Positions 32,174 to 44,678 of a stretch of 64,000 bases of DNA are shown piece after piece. The stretch is from Xylogone sp. PMI_703 (lineage: Eukaryota > Ascomycota > Leotiomycetes), in contig JAJTUQ010000022.1 in the NCBI GenBank assembly GCA_021399445.1, positions 1-64,000 of the forward strand, written 5' to 3'. The notes beneath the pieces were generated by a model. The model ran no database searches. It had not been told where the DNA came from and worked only from the letters and a program-made list of their open reading frames with translations. The translations under genes and the position numbers were made by a program. Every line of letters begins with the position of its first letter. Position 1 is the stretch's first letter.

Positions 32174-35100
32174 ATGCGCCACTTAAAATACTGGGCTGTG
32201 CTGTGGCTCTGGGTTGCTACAAGTAGGCCTCTCCTCCAAACACTATTGATGACAACTAATAGCCTCGCAGTTACCGCGTCACCTTACTTTGGATTAAACC
32301 CCAATGCGACAGCGGCCGAGCTGGGCGAAATGTACCGCAGAAATGCACTCAATAAACGGTCTTTAGCTAACGGTGTGACGCTACGAATTATGCCACTCGG
32401 CGCTTCTATAGTGTATGGGTACCTTTCTCACGACCACAATGGCTTCCGCTATGGTTTACGCAATCAGCTTATTTACAGTGGGAATCTGGTCAATATGGTA
32501 GGCAGCGTCCAGGCTGGTACCATGGTTGATTCGGATGTGGAAGGATGGCCGGGCTATATCATCGACCAAGTTGCTGAAAAAGCAGAATTAACCATTCCCC
32601 AACAGCCAAACGTCGTCCTTTTACATGTTGGGACAAATGATATGACTGGCAACATCGACATCAACAATGCTCACAACCGTCTCAGCAAATTGATTGATCG
32701 GCTCTTTGATGCCATTCCTGGTGTTACAGTCATTGCATCTACGCTTCTACCAAACAGCAATTCGGCTGCGGAGGATCGAATCAAAATCTTTAATGCGAAC
32801 ATCCCAGGCATGATTGAAACCCACCTGGCCAAAGGTAGAAAGATTACACTGGTGGACTTTTCCTCCTCGTATTTTAGTCTGAAAGACATTCAGGATGGGT
32901 AAGACTCTACCCGCAACGTAAATCGCATTTGGAATCCTAATATTTCCCCAGAACGCATCCCACAGATGCAGGATATCAGAAGATGGCCGAAGTCTGGTAC
33001 CGTAAGTGCTCCAGCCGTCTTCTTGAATGTAGAGAATGAGTTCCCCTGCCCCGGGGAACTTGTTATCATAAAATTACATGATCATACTTAAAACTCGCGG
33101 CAGAGGGTCTCTTGGTAGCGGACGCACTAGGCTGGATCACAGCACCTGCGAACGTTGCTGGTGTAGATGACACTAAGTTTGGTGGCGGAACAACATGCGA
33201 CAAGGTACCTGGGAATGCAATATGTGGTTTTAAGGCACAGTTGGGTTTTGGCTACGACGATGGCCCCTTTCAACACACGGCAACCAACGTTGGTTCTTTT
33301 ACTGGCTTTACCAATCCTAGTGGAGTAACGTTTAATAATCCATATTCCGAGGGAGTATATTGGGCAGACATTAATGGGGATGGGAGTAAGTCACTCAAGC
33401 ATCTGAGATAATATGTCACCTCACCTCTATCTCAAAGTCTGAGATCGTCGTATCTCCACTGTGCTTATCATCAGCCCTTCTGTTTCTTGCCGTTCTTTTT
33501 CCTAGATGCATTAGCTAACCACTTATCCGTATAAAGTTGATGACTATGTGTAGTAAGTGGTATCTGTTGTTCTACAAATAGGTTATTTGAGCGTGGAGCC
33601 TTTTTAACTGATGGTAGTGTCGCTGCAAATTCTAACAAAGGACTGGGTGTCGCATTGAGTACTGGAAACGGAAACTTGGGCCCGTACCTCTTCTTTGATT
33701 TTGCGCCGTCGTGTGATCGCGAGGGAGTGCTATTTGCTGACATGACCGGAGATGGACGGTATGTACTGACGGGAACAGGCTCCATCGAGTCTTCTGCTGC
33801 TCAATAATAGTGTTAATCACATCTAGGTATGACTTCTGTTGCGTGGCACCCAAAGGTGATTTATCTTGCTGGCAGAACAACCCTGGCTCTGATCCGAGAA
33901 GCCCGAGTTGGAGCTCGATGGGTAGAGTGAAGGCCAGTGAAGGTTATCCCCGTGAGGCAGTCAGACTTGCCGACATCGACGGAGATGGAAGAGCAGAGTA
34001 GGTTGAAAGCTCCCTCAACATTAGGTCGCTTCTAACTTGAAACTATACAGTTATCTCTGTCTAGATGGGAAAGGCAACATTTGGGGTTGGAGAAATGGTG
34101 CCAATACAAATGTTGCGCCCAGTTACTGGTACAAAATGAAAGGAGCCGCTAGCGGTCTTCCAGACCTAGCCATGGACGGATGGAAGTTTGCTGATCTGAA
34201 TGGGGACCACAAAGACGACTTGGTTTGGGTAGATAAGAAAACCGGAGCGTGAGTGATTCCCTTCTCTGCATTGATTTGGTGATGAGATGTTCTACTGATG
34301 GTTGATCGATCCAAAGGGTAAGTACGTGGATAAATCAACGCGGTTACGATGTGGGACTCGGGCCTGTCTGGCAGTCTATGGGCGTTACGCACGCCGGATT
34401 TGGCAAGCCAACAAACGTCACGTTTGGTAGATTTATTGGAAGTGGGCGTGCTGATTACAGCATTGTCACCCCTGGCGACGGCACTGTCTATGGGAAAGTC
34501 GAGGTGTCTCTCTGGAGGAATAACGGTGGTGGTGGGACCATCGTGAAGGCTGATGGAGACAGATACTGTGACATGCGAGGGACGGGCTCGGACGATTATA
34601 TCTGGATCTCAGCTATGGGCGAAATGACAGTCTTTGGGAATGAGCATACCTGGGGAACCTGGATCCATTACAACGTTGTCTACAATATCAACCGACCGAG
34701 AAGAGAGATCCACTTTGCTGATTTTGATGGAGATGGGAAGTGCGATATTCGTAAGTCGACTACTTCCATCGCAGTATCAGTGACATGAGCCCGCTGACTC
34801 GGCCTTCCTTCTGTGTAGTGCTTGTCGACAAGGGCTCAGGAGCCACGACTGTTCTTAAGAACAACTATGCCAACGGGAAGTTTTCGTTCACAAGTCTAGG
34901 TCTCGTGACAGGATCTGCTACCTGCACGGAGGGCTATGGGTACGATCGGCACGACAACGGTGTACGGTGGAATGATATTGACGGCGACGGTAAGGACGAG
35001 AGATATGGATGCATCTTTTCTCCCCTTTTCTTCCTCTGATATATAGATACAGCTATATATGCACTTAGTAGCCTATATCTGACGTGTTCTTAGGCCGAGC

Positions 35101-37529
35101 GGACTTCTTATGCATGGAGCTGAACGGCCGCATAACAGGTTACTTAAACAAAGGCATTGGCAACATGGTCAGTCAGGGCCAAATCAAGCTTGCAGAAGGC
35201 AGAGAGCGCCGCAATCTTCGACTGGCCGATATTGATGGAGATGGCCAGGACGAGTAAGTCTTTCTAGATCTCCAACTTCCCAACTTCCCAACTTCCCAAC
35301 TTCCCAACTTCCCAACTTCCCAACTTCCCAACTTCCCAACTTCCCAACTTCCCAACTTCCCAACTTCCCAACTTCCCAACTTTCCAGCTTCCCCAAACGA
35401 AGGCGTGTCTGCTAACCACGACGCAACAGCCTGATCTGGATGAACATGACCACAGGACAGATGATTGGCTGGAAGAATGCCGGTACGTAGATGCCTCCTT
35501 TCCATCTCTCTTTCCCCTTTAATCATGACCTAACCTCTCCTCCTCTTTCCCTCTTACAGGCCCCATTCCCGTGAAAGGCAGCGCCTTCACCTGGACACAC
35601 AAGGGCGTCATTGCGAATGGAAACATTGCGCGCGGCAGCGCCGTTGAACTGACGAACCTCAATGGCTTGGGCCGGGCGGACTACCTCTCCATCAAGCCAC
35701 AGTCCAACGAGGCCTTCTTGTGCCTGAACGTGTGTCCCGGTGGAGTCGACGAGCCCGTCCCGCCCACGCTGCCCACCGCCGCTCCGCCCGCTCCCACTCC
35801 CTCCGGCGGCATCCTGCTGGGCATCGGGATCCACGAGTTTCCACCCCCGCCTCCACCCGGCGGCGGGAGCGGAGGAGGGTCCCTGGGCGACGCGTCGAGC
35901 TGCATCGACCTGGAGAACTACCAGACAGCGCACACAGGTCACCTCGAGAGCGACTACTACGAGGCCACCAACGCGACAGCTTTATTCCGCGAGTGGGCGG
36001 ACAAGTGGGATAGGGATGAATCGAACGGCATCTTCGAGGCCGACTTTGCCAGCCCCTGGGGTTTGGAGCAGTCGTGGAAGTGCCAGTTTGACGACCCCTG
36101 CACCCGACCAGACTGCTCAAGGCTGGGGAATCCCGCCATGATGGAAACTGCGGCGGCATACCAGGTGTTGTTGTCCATGTCCAACTTCCAGCAGACGTGG
36201 TCGGCCGTCTGGAACGCACTGGATGACGGCCGGAATGACTGGGTGAGCGAGCAAGCCGTGCTCGTCGAAACCTTCAATCCTGACCATGACATCGATGATT
36301 TGGTGGATATCCTGAAAGAGGTCCTCGCAGGCGTCCTCGGCCTCATCATTCTCGGCTTCTCCTTTGTCAACCCCCAGACCTTCCCCGCGATCATCCCCAT
36401 CGGCGCCTTGGTGAACTTAGCCTTCACCTCTGCCAATTCGGGGCTGGAGCAGGCCGTCGACGATATGGACCCAATCCACAAGTTGGCGCAGATTGAAGCG
36501 TAAGTACTAGGGAAGAGCTTCCGGTTTGTACGAGTTCTGCTGAACCACCGCTAATATGTGCGCTACAGACCCGTGTCCACACTGGTAAACAAGACCAAAA
36601 CCGTAGTGTCGGACGTCGTCAATGGCATGTACGTGAGTGGGAAGTACGGGGATGTCAGCCTGGTTGACGTCTTGAAAGACGGTGCGTTTGATGACTACCG
36701 CAAGATTGCAGTCCTGAACCCCACCATTCTCCCAAACGTAGATCAGAGCCATCTCATGTACCAGTACTTGGTCGGCGTCACCATCAATGTGGCATGGCGT
36801 CTCCAGCGCACCTGGATCATGTCCTATCCCATGACCCAAGAGGAGTTTGACCAGACCGTCGTCGTCGCCGGGGACAATGATTCTCGCCTCAAGTTCTACT
36901 ACAATGGCAAGGGCCATTATTTTCAAGCGTAAGTGCTTTTCCCTCTTTCTCAGCTTTGAATGGCAGCATCGTGGCCAGCTGCATTGCAAATAAACCATGC
37001 ATTGGGCTCTGGATGAGACTACCAAGACCATATGTATCGCATGCTCACTTGCCTCTCTCTTGACAGGGTCTATCCGGGCTCGGACGGGGTTGCCCTAAAC
37101 GCCCCCATCTGTCAAGACCCGCCTGGCTGGGCGGAAGTCAGCGACAAATATGGCATCAACACCCACGATATTATCAAATCGAGTGTTGATGGTTTTGCCA
37201 AGGGTGGCTTCGAATATTCAGGGGCTCCCGACTATAACCAGATATTGCAAGGTGGGGACCCCGATCAAGTGAGCGAGGCGATCCAAGGCTGGGCCAGTCT
37301 CGCGGGCGTTTTCAACTTACCTGTCTGTGAAATCCCTGATTCAGAATACTCTCTGCAAGAATTCGTTAATCAGCTGGTAAGACCGGCACACGTGCCTAAC
37401 CAGTATGGCACATCAAGTTTCTGTAAGTGCCTTGGGATTGTCGATAAAAACGGGAAGAAATTTGAAGACTATATCGATGTCAAGAATTGGGCCTCCGGGT
37501 TTTACAATTACTGCGCAGAGTCTGAATAA
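32174..37529 (+). CDS. Secreted modular protein: SGNH hydrolase + FG-GAP propeller + uncharacterised C-terminal region
   Basis: I read 14 exons: 32174-32898, 32952-33001, 33104-33385, 33537-33552, 33618-33758, 33827-33997, 34051-34248, 34317-34750, 34819-34989, 35094-35253, 35430-35482, 35560-36499, 36569-36928 and 37067-37529, giving about 1387 residues. A hydrophobic start (WAVLWLWVATSRPLLQTLLM) suggests secretion. The SGNH esterase domain (about 65-260) has GASIVYGY (serine block), HVGTNDM and THPTDAGY (Asp/His block). Then come FG-GAP/VCBS-type repeats to about 840, with calcium-loop motifs DINGDG, DMTGDG, DIDGDG, DLNGDH, DFDGDG, DIDGDG and DIDGDG, compatible with a seven-bladed propeller. 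A Pro/Gly-rich linker (about 855-905) leads to a region of about 480 residues that I do not recognise; it has a hydrophobic stretch near 1050-1100 and several cysteines. The last exons look GC-richer than the first. Substrate unknown; an extracellular es­terase acting on polysaccharide or lipid is a guess. Confidence 0.82.
33039..33060. repeat. Intronic hairpin
   Basis: Perfect 8-bp arms AGTTCCCC and GGGGAACT around a 6-base loop TGCCCC, inside intron 2 of the modular SGNH gene. Could fold in the pre-mRNA; no known role. Confidence 0.5.
35274..35377 (+). repeat. Minisatellite: 13 perfect copies of AACTTCCC in an intron
   Basis: Thirteen uninterrupted 8-bp units, then a degenerate unit, fill most of intron 35254-35429 of the modular SGNH gene. 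The array is pyrimidine-rich on the coding strand and ends before a GCTAAC branch site and CAACAG acceptor. Copy-number change would not alter the protein but could lengthen the intron or its polypyrimidine tract. Confidence 0.95.
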
Positions 37530-38035
37530 TCATACATGCGGAATCAATGCTATCCTAATCTTAGTTTTCGAGACGGAAATATTTAGATTTCTAATTTTAA
37601 CTCTAACTTATATTACTCGTTGGCATACTGACAGGGATATGTGATTATGATGTGTAAAAAGATGACGGGATAGGATGTTGTAGTCACTTACTTAGACGCC
37701 GAAGGTTGATAGAATGAGGGATAGGGACGAGTTATTGACAAGAACTTGAATTTTCTGCTGAGAAATTTGTGCCGGATGAGACAAGCCACATAGCTTCACC
37801 AATAAAGACAAAATGTTAAATCATATTAATATGACGTGGCTGATGTCCATTTCACAAGGATGCCCTCAAGAAAGAAACTATAAAATCATTGAATACACGA
37901 GGTTCAAATCATCCTTACACCATGCAGCCGCATAATAAGTAGCCTCACTTAAATAGGAGGCTTCTATCTACCATTCTATATATTATTCTAGTGTGTTCAT
38001 TATCTAAGTTAAGTGTACAATCCCGGGATGCTGTC
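37530..38035. other. Intergenic between convergent SGNH and symporter genes
   Basis: AT-rich 3' flanks only; nothing else recognised. Confidence 0.5.
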
Positions 38036-40270
38036 TTATTTCCTCTCTCTCAATTCGTTCACCATTCCGCGAACTGCACGAGCAATCTCATGACGTCCGT
38101 CATAGATTGGGTATATAATGACAGAGAACATGGCAGCAAAATGCCAGATAATTGCCATGGTGATCCAGCCACCGAAGAAGCTCTTTGTGAAGATCCAATC
38201 CCGGTATAGAGGCAAGGGCCAAAGGACGATGGTGACAAGCACATTGACCACAAAGTAGATGCTGGCAATTTTAAACCATTTCTTGACATGTCTGATGGTT
38301 GTCTCATCGAAAGGGTGAACCACTTCATCTAGAGGGAGCTGAGCATTAGCTTGAATGCGTGGCGATGTTGGTTGTGGATCCTCTTCCTTGCCGCTCGCAG
38401 AATAGGCTTCTTTCTCAGAACCGGCCCCCGTTCTCAGCGTCTCATTTACAGCTTCGCTGCTAGGTATCTCGGACTGTAAGGAACTGTTTGGTTGGCTCTT
38501 GTCCTCGATAAGGTCAATTCTTAAGAACTCGCGCCAGTCGAATTGACTCGGCCATGCCAAAGATATGACGACAGAATAGATCGCTGGGGAGAAGAAAGAA
38601 ACGATGGCTGCGTAAAGACCTGGTACTTGGTCCTGGGTGGTTTGAATATTGATTGCACCAGACCATCGCCATGACAGGGAAAGCCAAGTCGCAAGACCTG
38701 AGAGAAGTCCAAGAATGGGAGCCAGGATGGCCGCCAACTTCGTTTGGCGAGACCAGAGAAGTGTTAATATCATAGGCAGTATACCGGGACACGAAATGAT
38801 AGGGCGGAAGTACGTAGACCAATTGTTCGTCGCACCGGCATACTCAAGCATAATAGCAAAGCCTGCCATGAAGCAACCATGAAAGACAACGCCCCAGTGG
38901 CTTACCTTGAGAGTTTTGCGGTCCGACGCATGTGGATTGATATAAGTTCGGAAAAAGTCTAGAGAGATGATGCTGCTCACGGCAATCATGGATGAAGACA
39001 CCGTGCTGGTGATGGCCATGAACACGAGCACAAGAAGACCGGTAGTGGCGCCTTTCCCGAGAAGAGATCTCAACACGTATGGCATTACGAGGCCGGAATT
39101 GACCTGAGTAAGTGTCAAGGTCTCGGGGTAGATGAACCACACAGGGGTCTTTTCAATTGCACGAGCGCTTAAACCAATGATAGTTCCAGTACACCAAGGT
39201 ATGGCAAGAATGACCACGGACACAAGGCCATATGCTGGAACGGTCGAGTGTACTTCCGAGGCGAATGATTTCTGCCAAAAGGCTGTGTCCATGAGCACAA
39301 GTGCAAGATTGCCAAACTTCAATACAAGGCCAAAAAGGAGTGCTGCAGCAGATATCAGTAAAAAAAATCCTCGGCTATAATGTGATGATTTGCCTTACAG
39401 CTCTTGGACTTCATGGTCAAAAGAGAACCTTTGTAGTTGCCAGGAATAAAATCATCCGTAGCCTTGACTTTCTCATACAGTCCAGATATACCACCAATGT
39501 GTTCATTGGTCAGAACGGCCAGAGAGAAGTAAATCAAGAGAATGAGAGCGACTGTGGTGTGTAAGAAGTCGGTCAAAAATGTAGCTTTGAGACCGCCAAC
39601 AGCTGTGTAAATGACAACTATACGAGGACGCAAACATCAGCTTCCGCATTCATTCATGCTATTCAAGCTGACATACCTCCTGCAGGAATGAGGATGCATG
39701 CAGCGACAACATGCATTCCAGTCATCCCAGTCACCAGCTGAGCACCCGCGAGGATCATGCTACCGCAGCCGAAAATGTTGTTGACCAGGTTCAGCAGGAT
39801 GAACAACCAGTGCACGTATTTTCCATATCTCAGTTTCATGATCTCTAGCGAGGTATGCGCATAGGGTACTCGCAGCTTTGCTACAATTCCGAGCACAGCC
39901 ATGAGAGCAATCTGAAAGGATAACCCGCTTGCCCACCAGATTGGCAGAGCGATCCCCCATTTGTAGGTGTAGGCGGCCGAGAAGACACTTTCGTTGATCC
40001 ACATCCTGGAATAATTTGATCACAGTTAACGCATATACATACTGCTTACACCACTACTATTTGGACTTACCAGCTCGAGAAGACGGCTGACGCTGTCAAT
40101 CCAGTCCCAACGGAACGATTTGCAACCATGAACATCTCTGACTGATCGCTGTCTTCTGAAAGGTACCTTTTCTGCATCCGGACTGCAACAATGATGATGA
40201 TGCAGAACAGCACCGAAAGGCCAATGATAATGCCGTAACCATCGGCCTGAGTGAGGAGCTGTACAGCCAT
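38036..40270 (-). CDS. Urea/sodium symporter, DUR3-like (solute:sodium symporter family)
   Basis: Plasma-membrane importer of urea (and often polyamines) in fungi. Minus-strand exons 40270-40071, 40005-39677, 39617-39399 and 39342-38036 give about 684 residues, the usual DUR3 length. Family features: QADGYGIIIGLSVLFC at the start, NRSVGTGLTASAVFSSWMW, RVPYAHTSLEIMKLRYGK, YTAVGGLKATFLTDFLH, GNLALVLMDTAFWQKSFAS and ITSTVSSSMIAVSSIISLDF. A charged loop precedes the last helices. The start at 40270 (MAVQLLTQADGYG) is preferred over an upstream ATG at 40366. The promoter side contains TATATATGATAG at about 40371-40382, which includes a GATA core of the type bound by nitrogen regulators (inference). 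The substrate is inferred from the family. Confidence 0.87.
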
Positions 40271-43200
40271 CTTGGACGATGAACAATCTTCACCTCTCCG
40301 GATTTCTATAGAGCGCGAGTCGATGGATGGTGTTGCTACGAAGTAGAAGTAAAAGTACAGGGGCAAAGTCTATATATGATAGCCCATGCACCCGCAGTCT
40401 CCGTTATGCAAACATGCATTCCGACTATCAATCACGACTTCTGAGCTGGAATCGTGCAGTTATTGCACCATTGGACGGGAAGGTCTGATCCATCGAATCA
40501 GAGCAGTTGCAAGCCCTGCTCAAAGGTAAGATGGAATAGCTTCATCCCACTTTCCTCGATCTAGCATTGAACTTTGCTTTATGCGTCAGGATAAGATTGC
40601 CGATTTTCTCTTCCTGGAGATGTGGTTTGGAAGCACGTTATCCTGATGGCAACGCACGTTATTTCCACAGGGCCCACTTCTTTCTGGCTGCACTGCGAAC
40701 GTGTGCGCTCAAATGCCGGCCTAGGCCCATGTAGAAGTAGTATCAGCCTCCTTACCCAAGGCTAGACATAGAATGAATCTGACCTCTATTTTGGATCAAG
40801 GATCTAATAGCTCATGGGCAGACTCCCTATGCTGTGTGCTGGTAATACAGCAACTCGCCAATAAGAACGCGCGGGCTGAAATATGGTCCAATCATAACTC
40901 CGAGTGCACGTAGAAATGTACAGGGGTTCGTATAATAGAGATTATAACTCATCTCATACCAAGACCACCAAATAATGCTGGATAAATTTCATTTTCATGA
41001 CTTTTATTTAAACTCCAGGTCTCTCGCTCATTAAGAGTCCCACCGTGATGTTCACCTTCACATGGAGCCGCATTGCACAGCTAATCATCGCCTAACCACT
41101 TTATAATTGGAGTGTCCAGCTGGTTGGCTACCGAAATTCATGGAGATATGAGCTTTGTCTCCGGTATCATTGCGCTGTTTAGTATTATTCAACATCATGA
41201 CCAGCGGGTACTTAAATAGAAGATATGTGTTGAATCACTTGCAGATGGTGGTCGATGGAGACATGGCCAACTATTCATGCTCTGGTCTGGGTAAATGAGG
41301 TAGCGTTCCTAATGCAGCTAGAACTGTCATTTTGGCAAACCACCTAAGTCAAGCCAATCATGTCGAGTTAAGTTGAATAAAGAAGATAAAGCTAGTAAAA
41401 GTCGAGTCCAGAATAGCGAGTTGTTACTGGAATAAATTTGTTGAGAACATCGATATAGTGTTGTAGGCTGTTATTGAATTGTACTTGGCTAGAGTTGTAT
41501 ACAGTAGGAGAGCGTGAATCAAATCCAATAGTAAGTCACAGTGATAAAAAAAGGTCGCCATCACTGAGAGGCAGCTGGCTGATACAGAAATAGCTTTCTA
41601 GCTACCTTGGGCGGAGGATTATCAAATACCAGCGTCGCGAGGATGACGAATACGAAAACACCTCCGAAGCCCCTACCGTCTTTATTCGTAAAGCCTCGAC
41701 GAGTTGGAAATAAGTATTGATGAAACCAGCATGCGGTATATTCCTTTACTTCATGATATAGTAACTATCTCAGTCCGGCCAAAAGATACCGTATGCTTTT
41801 ACTGGTATAGAACCAAGAACCACCGAAGTGAAGCGACAGACAGGTACTTGAAGCGGTACGATAGGCGAGGATACTGAAGCTTTTGAAATCCTCCCCAGAG
41901 CAAGGCGTTATGCGATCACGTAAAGGTGAGAGAAGCAGGACTGGAATTTGTAGTGAATGTTCCTTGTAATATTGTAGTCGACTTTCTTTGTCGAATGGAC
42001 CCGCAAGAACGGTGTAAAATTTGAAGTGCTTCAAAAGAGCTTGACTGTACAGTATGTCTGCTTTGATTATGATATTATCGTATACTTCTCTCCATAGTTC
42101 TTAAAGTAGTGCATGAATTGTGGGGTATCCAATACTGATAAGGCAATACGGGAACTTATCTAGGATAATGTTATACATGCTACGATTAACTAACTACTGA
42201 CCTTCCCTGTCCAATAGCTACACCATGGATTGTGAGACTTGGTGAGAGGCGACTGATGAATTGGAAGGGTCTTGATTATGTGGACTGCAACTTAGCAACT
42301 GTCTATCCACCAGCGAAGTACAATGGCACATCTACGTGGAAGCCATGAACTCTCTTGAGGATCTCGTATTATCCGCCAAAGGGAAAACATCCGAAAAGCG
42401 CTGTGATGAGATTAGGGCTTCGTGATAGACTTGCATGGTTTATATATACATCTTATTAGACCCCGTACTTGATTGGCAAGTTAATCAATTCGAAGCCAGG
42501 CTAAACTTTGTAGCTGTCGCACCTGGTCTCGCAGTTAGTGGCTTGCATTGAGCCCCGGGCCGAAATTGCTGTTTGGCTGTTTTCAATAATTTACCGGCGA
42601 ACTAGCAGTGGTGGAAACATGCCCTTTCCGCTCGACCCCTACGTGCAACCGCCGTGACTACTTTCCAAGACATTAGGGCAACATGTACGATGCCACCGAG
42701 GCTGCATCCTGTATCACTCAAGGTCGAATCAATTCCAATTTAATTATAATCAGCCAGGGATTTGTTTTTAGAAGCGAACCAAATTTCGCGATTCCATTTC
42801 TCCTCTCTTTTCCCCTCTTGGCGTGAAGGGCTCAAGTTGTACCTCGCAAGAGGAAATAGGGCAAGCACATCAATACTGTAAGATAAGTAGATTGCCTCTT
42901 AATTTGTCCGTTGATTCGACCCGCCTTTGATTGTAATTTCCGCTGCACTGAAAACTATAGTAATGATGAAGCCCTGAAAAGGCTGGACGCCGAAGTATGC
43001 GTTTTTATAATACGGAGACTCGATGTCGTGAGTCCAAAGTATCTGGGGCCAAAGGTTAAGAGAAGAGGGCCTTGGAAGCTGTAGCAACTGTCGTTCGGTA
43101 TTGCCCCATACACGGTCTGCTCAACAACCTCATGCCCGTCGTTGGTGACAACAAAACTCAGTTGACGCCGCACCAACCGACTTGATTATCAAAAAAGCGG

Positions 43201-44678
43201 AATCCCGCGGTCCAGGCCTCAATGCTGACAGATGGCAGCTGGTGATCTTCGGAGGTGTTCGGATGCGCATCATCTCTTTACCCCGTTGCTGCAAAACTTC
43301 ATACCCGGATCTACGGGGGGCTTGAAATCTGTACGTTCGGAGCTGCAGGACTGCATATGCAGATTTCTTCTGCTTGCGACAGGGCAATTGATCTTCTCGC
43401 TATAGTAATTGCTATCAATGTTACTGGCTAATGTATATCCCCTCCAATAACTACGCTTTTTGTCCCTTACAGCACGCCCAAATATCCATGAGGGCTTACC
43501 ATGCTTTGCCACACGCATTCTATATCTCGCATCTTTCGTCTCGCGCGAAATGAATTCTTCGGGGCCATCAATGTGACTTATGCCTGGAAAATAGTTGCAG
43601 TGCAGTATATCACGGTTGCACCGGAATGCTGATTGGCATCTTTGAGGCTCTTGGCCGCGCTTACAGAGGCCACTTCATTCTTCAACCTTGTCCTTCAGAA
43701 TGTCACATCTGCAGCTCCAGCGTTCTTCGGCCTTCAGCAAGCATCGATTGAGACCGCACGTGACATCGAACGAAGTCACCTATAAGCCCAAGTATTATGT
43801 CCAGCTTTGTCTGCTGATATGCAAGACACTTCTCATCATACCTCTAGTGCAACCTTTGTTGTGCTAGATCGAATCATGGTCACTCCAGAATTGCATCATT
43901 TTGGTGCTTGTGTAAGATTATTATTATTCAACCTGCAGCATGCATCCGTATGCACTCCAGTGCCAACCAGAATACTTTTACGCTGTACCAAACAGCTTGG
44001 AAAATTTTAGGCTCGCAAAGCCAAGTCTGTGGTACCTACAATCCTTGTCTGCCGAGAGCATAGGGGCCGTTTGAGGGCTCGGGACAATAGGATAGAGCCA
44101 ACGTGGGCTCTATGGTACCGGCCATAAGACTTGCTCCTCGACTTCTTAAAGCTCCACAACCCCCCCTGTTAACTTCATCTCTCATGGCGGAAGTATGGGA
44201 CGACTGTTATATCACGTAATTATGATTGTACGCCCTACGACGCTTTCTCGACTGCAGCTATTGGTCAATCCCATCTCTGCGGATACTGTCTAGCTTGTGC
44301 CACTTCCGGATGCCAAGTCTACCTGGCGGCATCTTTTCGGCGGAGCCCTCGTCGGACTTAGGGTATGTAATCTGTGCGTTCTGGGCGCCAGAACCAAGGT
44401 GATTATGACCCCAGAACGAGGTATGACGATCAATCTGTCCCTGGATATCCCCCACTTTACTTGCATGAGCTACAGTAACCACTCATGTGGAACTTAAGAG
44501 ATTATTTCCCTGAAAATTGAGATCCGAGTTCACCTGAAGTGCATATAAGAATGACTCCGGTCTCTGAACCCGTCCCCGAGCCACTGCGCCTGGTGGCCTC
44601 GATAACGCTGGACACTGTTACCAAGAAAATCTAACTGGTTGCCCTCCCAAACACTTCTCTAATTAGATCTCTTATCCA
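40271..44678. other. Long gene-free stretch, 4.4 kb
   Basis: Divergent promoters of the symporter and the catalase and everything between. I found no frame with family resemblance, no tRNA-like fold and no terminal repeats. The frames at 41765-42034, 42899-43518 and 43807-44010 look random. It is unusually long for this window; it could hold a decayed element, a noncoding transcript or an unrecognised small gene. Confidence 0.5.
44544..44550 (+). promoter_or_regulatory. TATA-like element of the catalase gene
   Basis: TATAAGA 135 bp before the catalase ATG, a usual distance for a fungal TATA box. Position and sequence only. Confidence 0.4.

Noticed and set aside
33536..33620. Apparent stop codons and frameshift in the first propeller repeat of the modular gene
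   Set aside because: A 16-nt microexon with a GTAAGT donor at 33553 and acceptor at 33617 restores frame and motif, so no lesion is needed.
35173..35526. Minus-strand frames with a repeated GKLGSWEV pattern
   Set aside because: They are translations of the intronic AACTTCCC array on the opposite strand, within a well-supported + strand gene.
35692..36219. Long arginine/serine-rich minus-strand and off-frame plus frames over the modular gene
   Set aside because: GC-rich coding sequence leaves long open shadows in other frames; the main frame continues across consensus splice sites.
37885..37925. GGTTCAAATC, resembling a tRNA T-loop
   Set aside because: The flanking bases do not form a 5-bp T-stem and no acceptor or anticodon stem fits around it.
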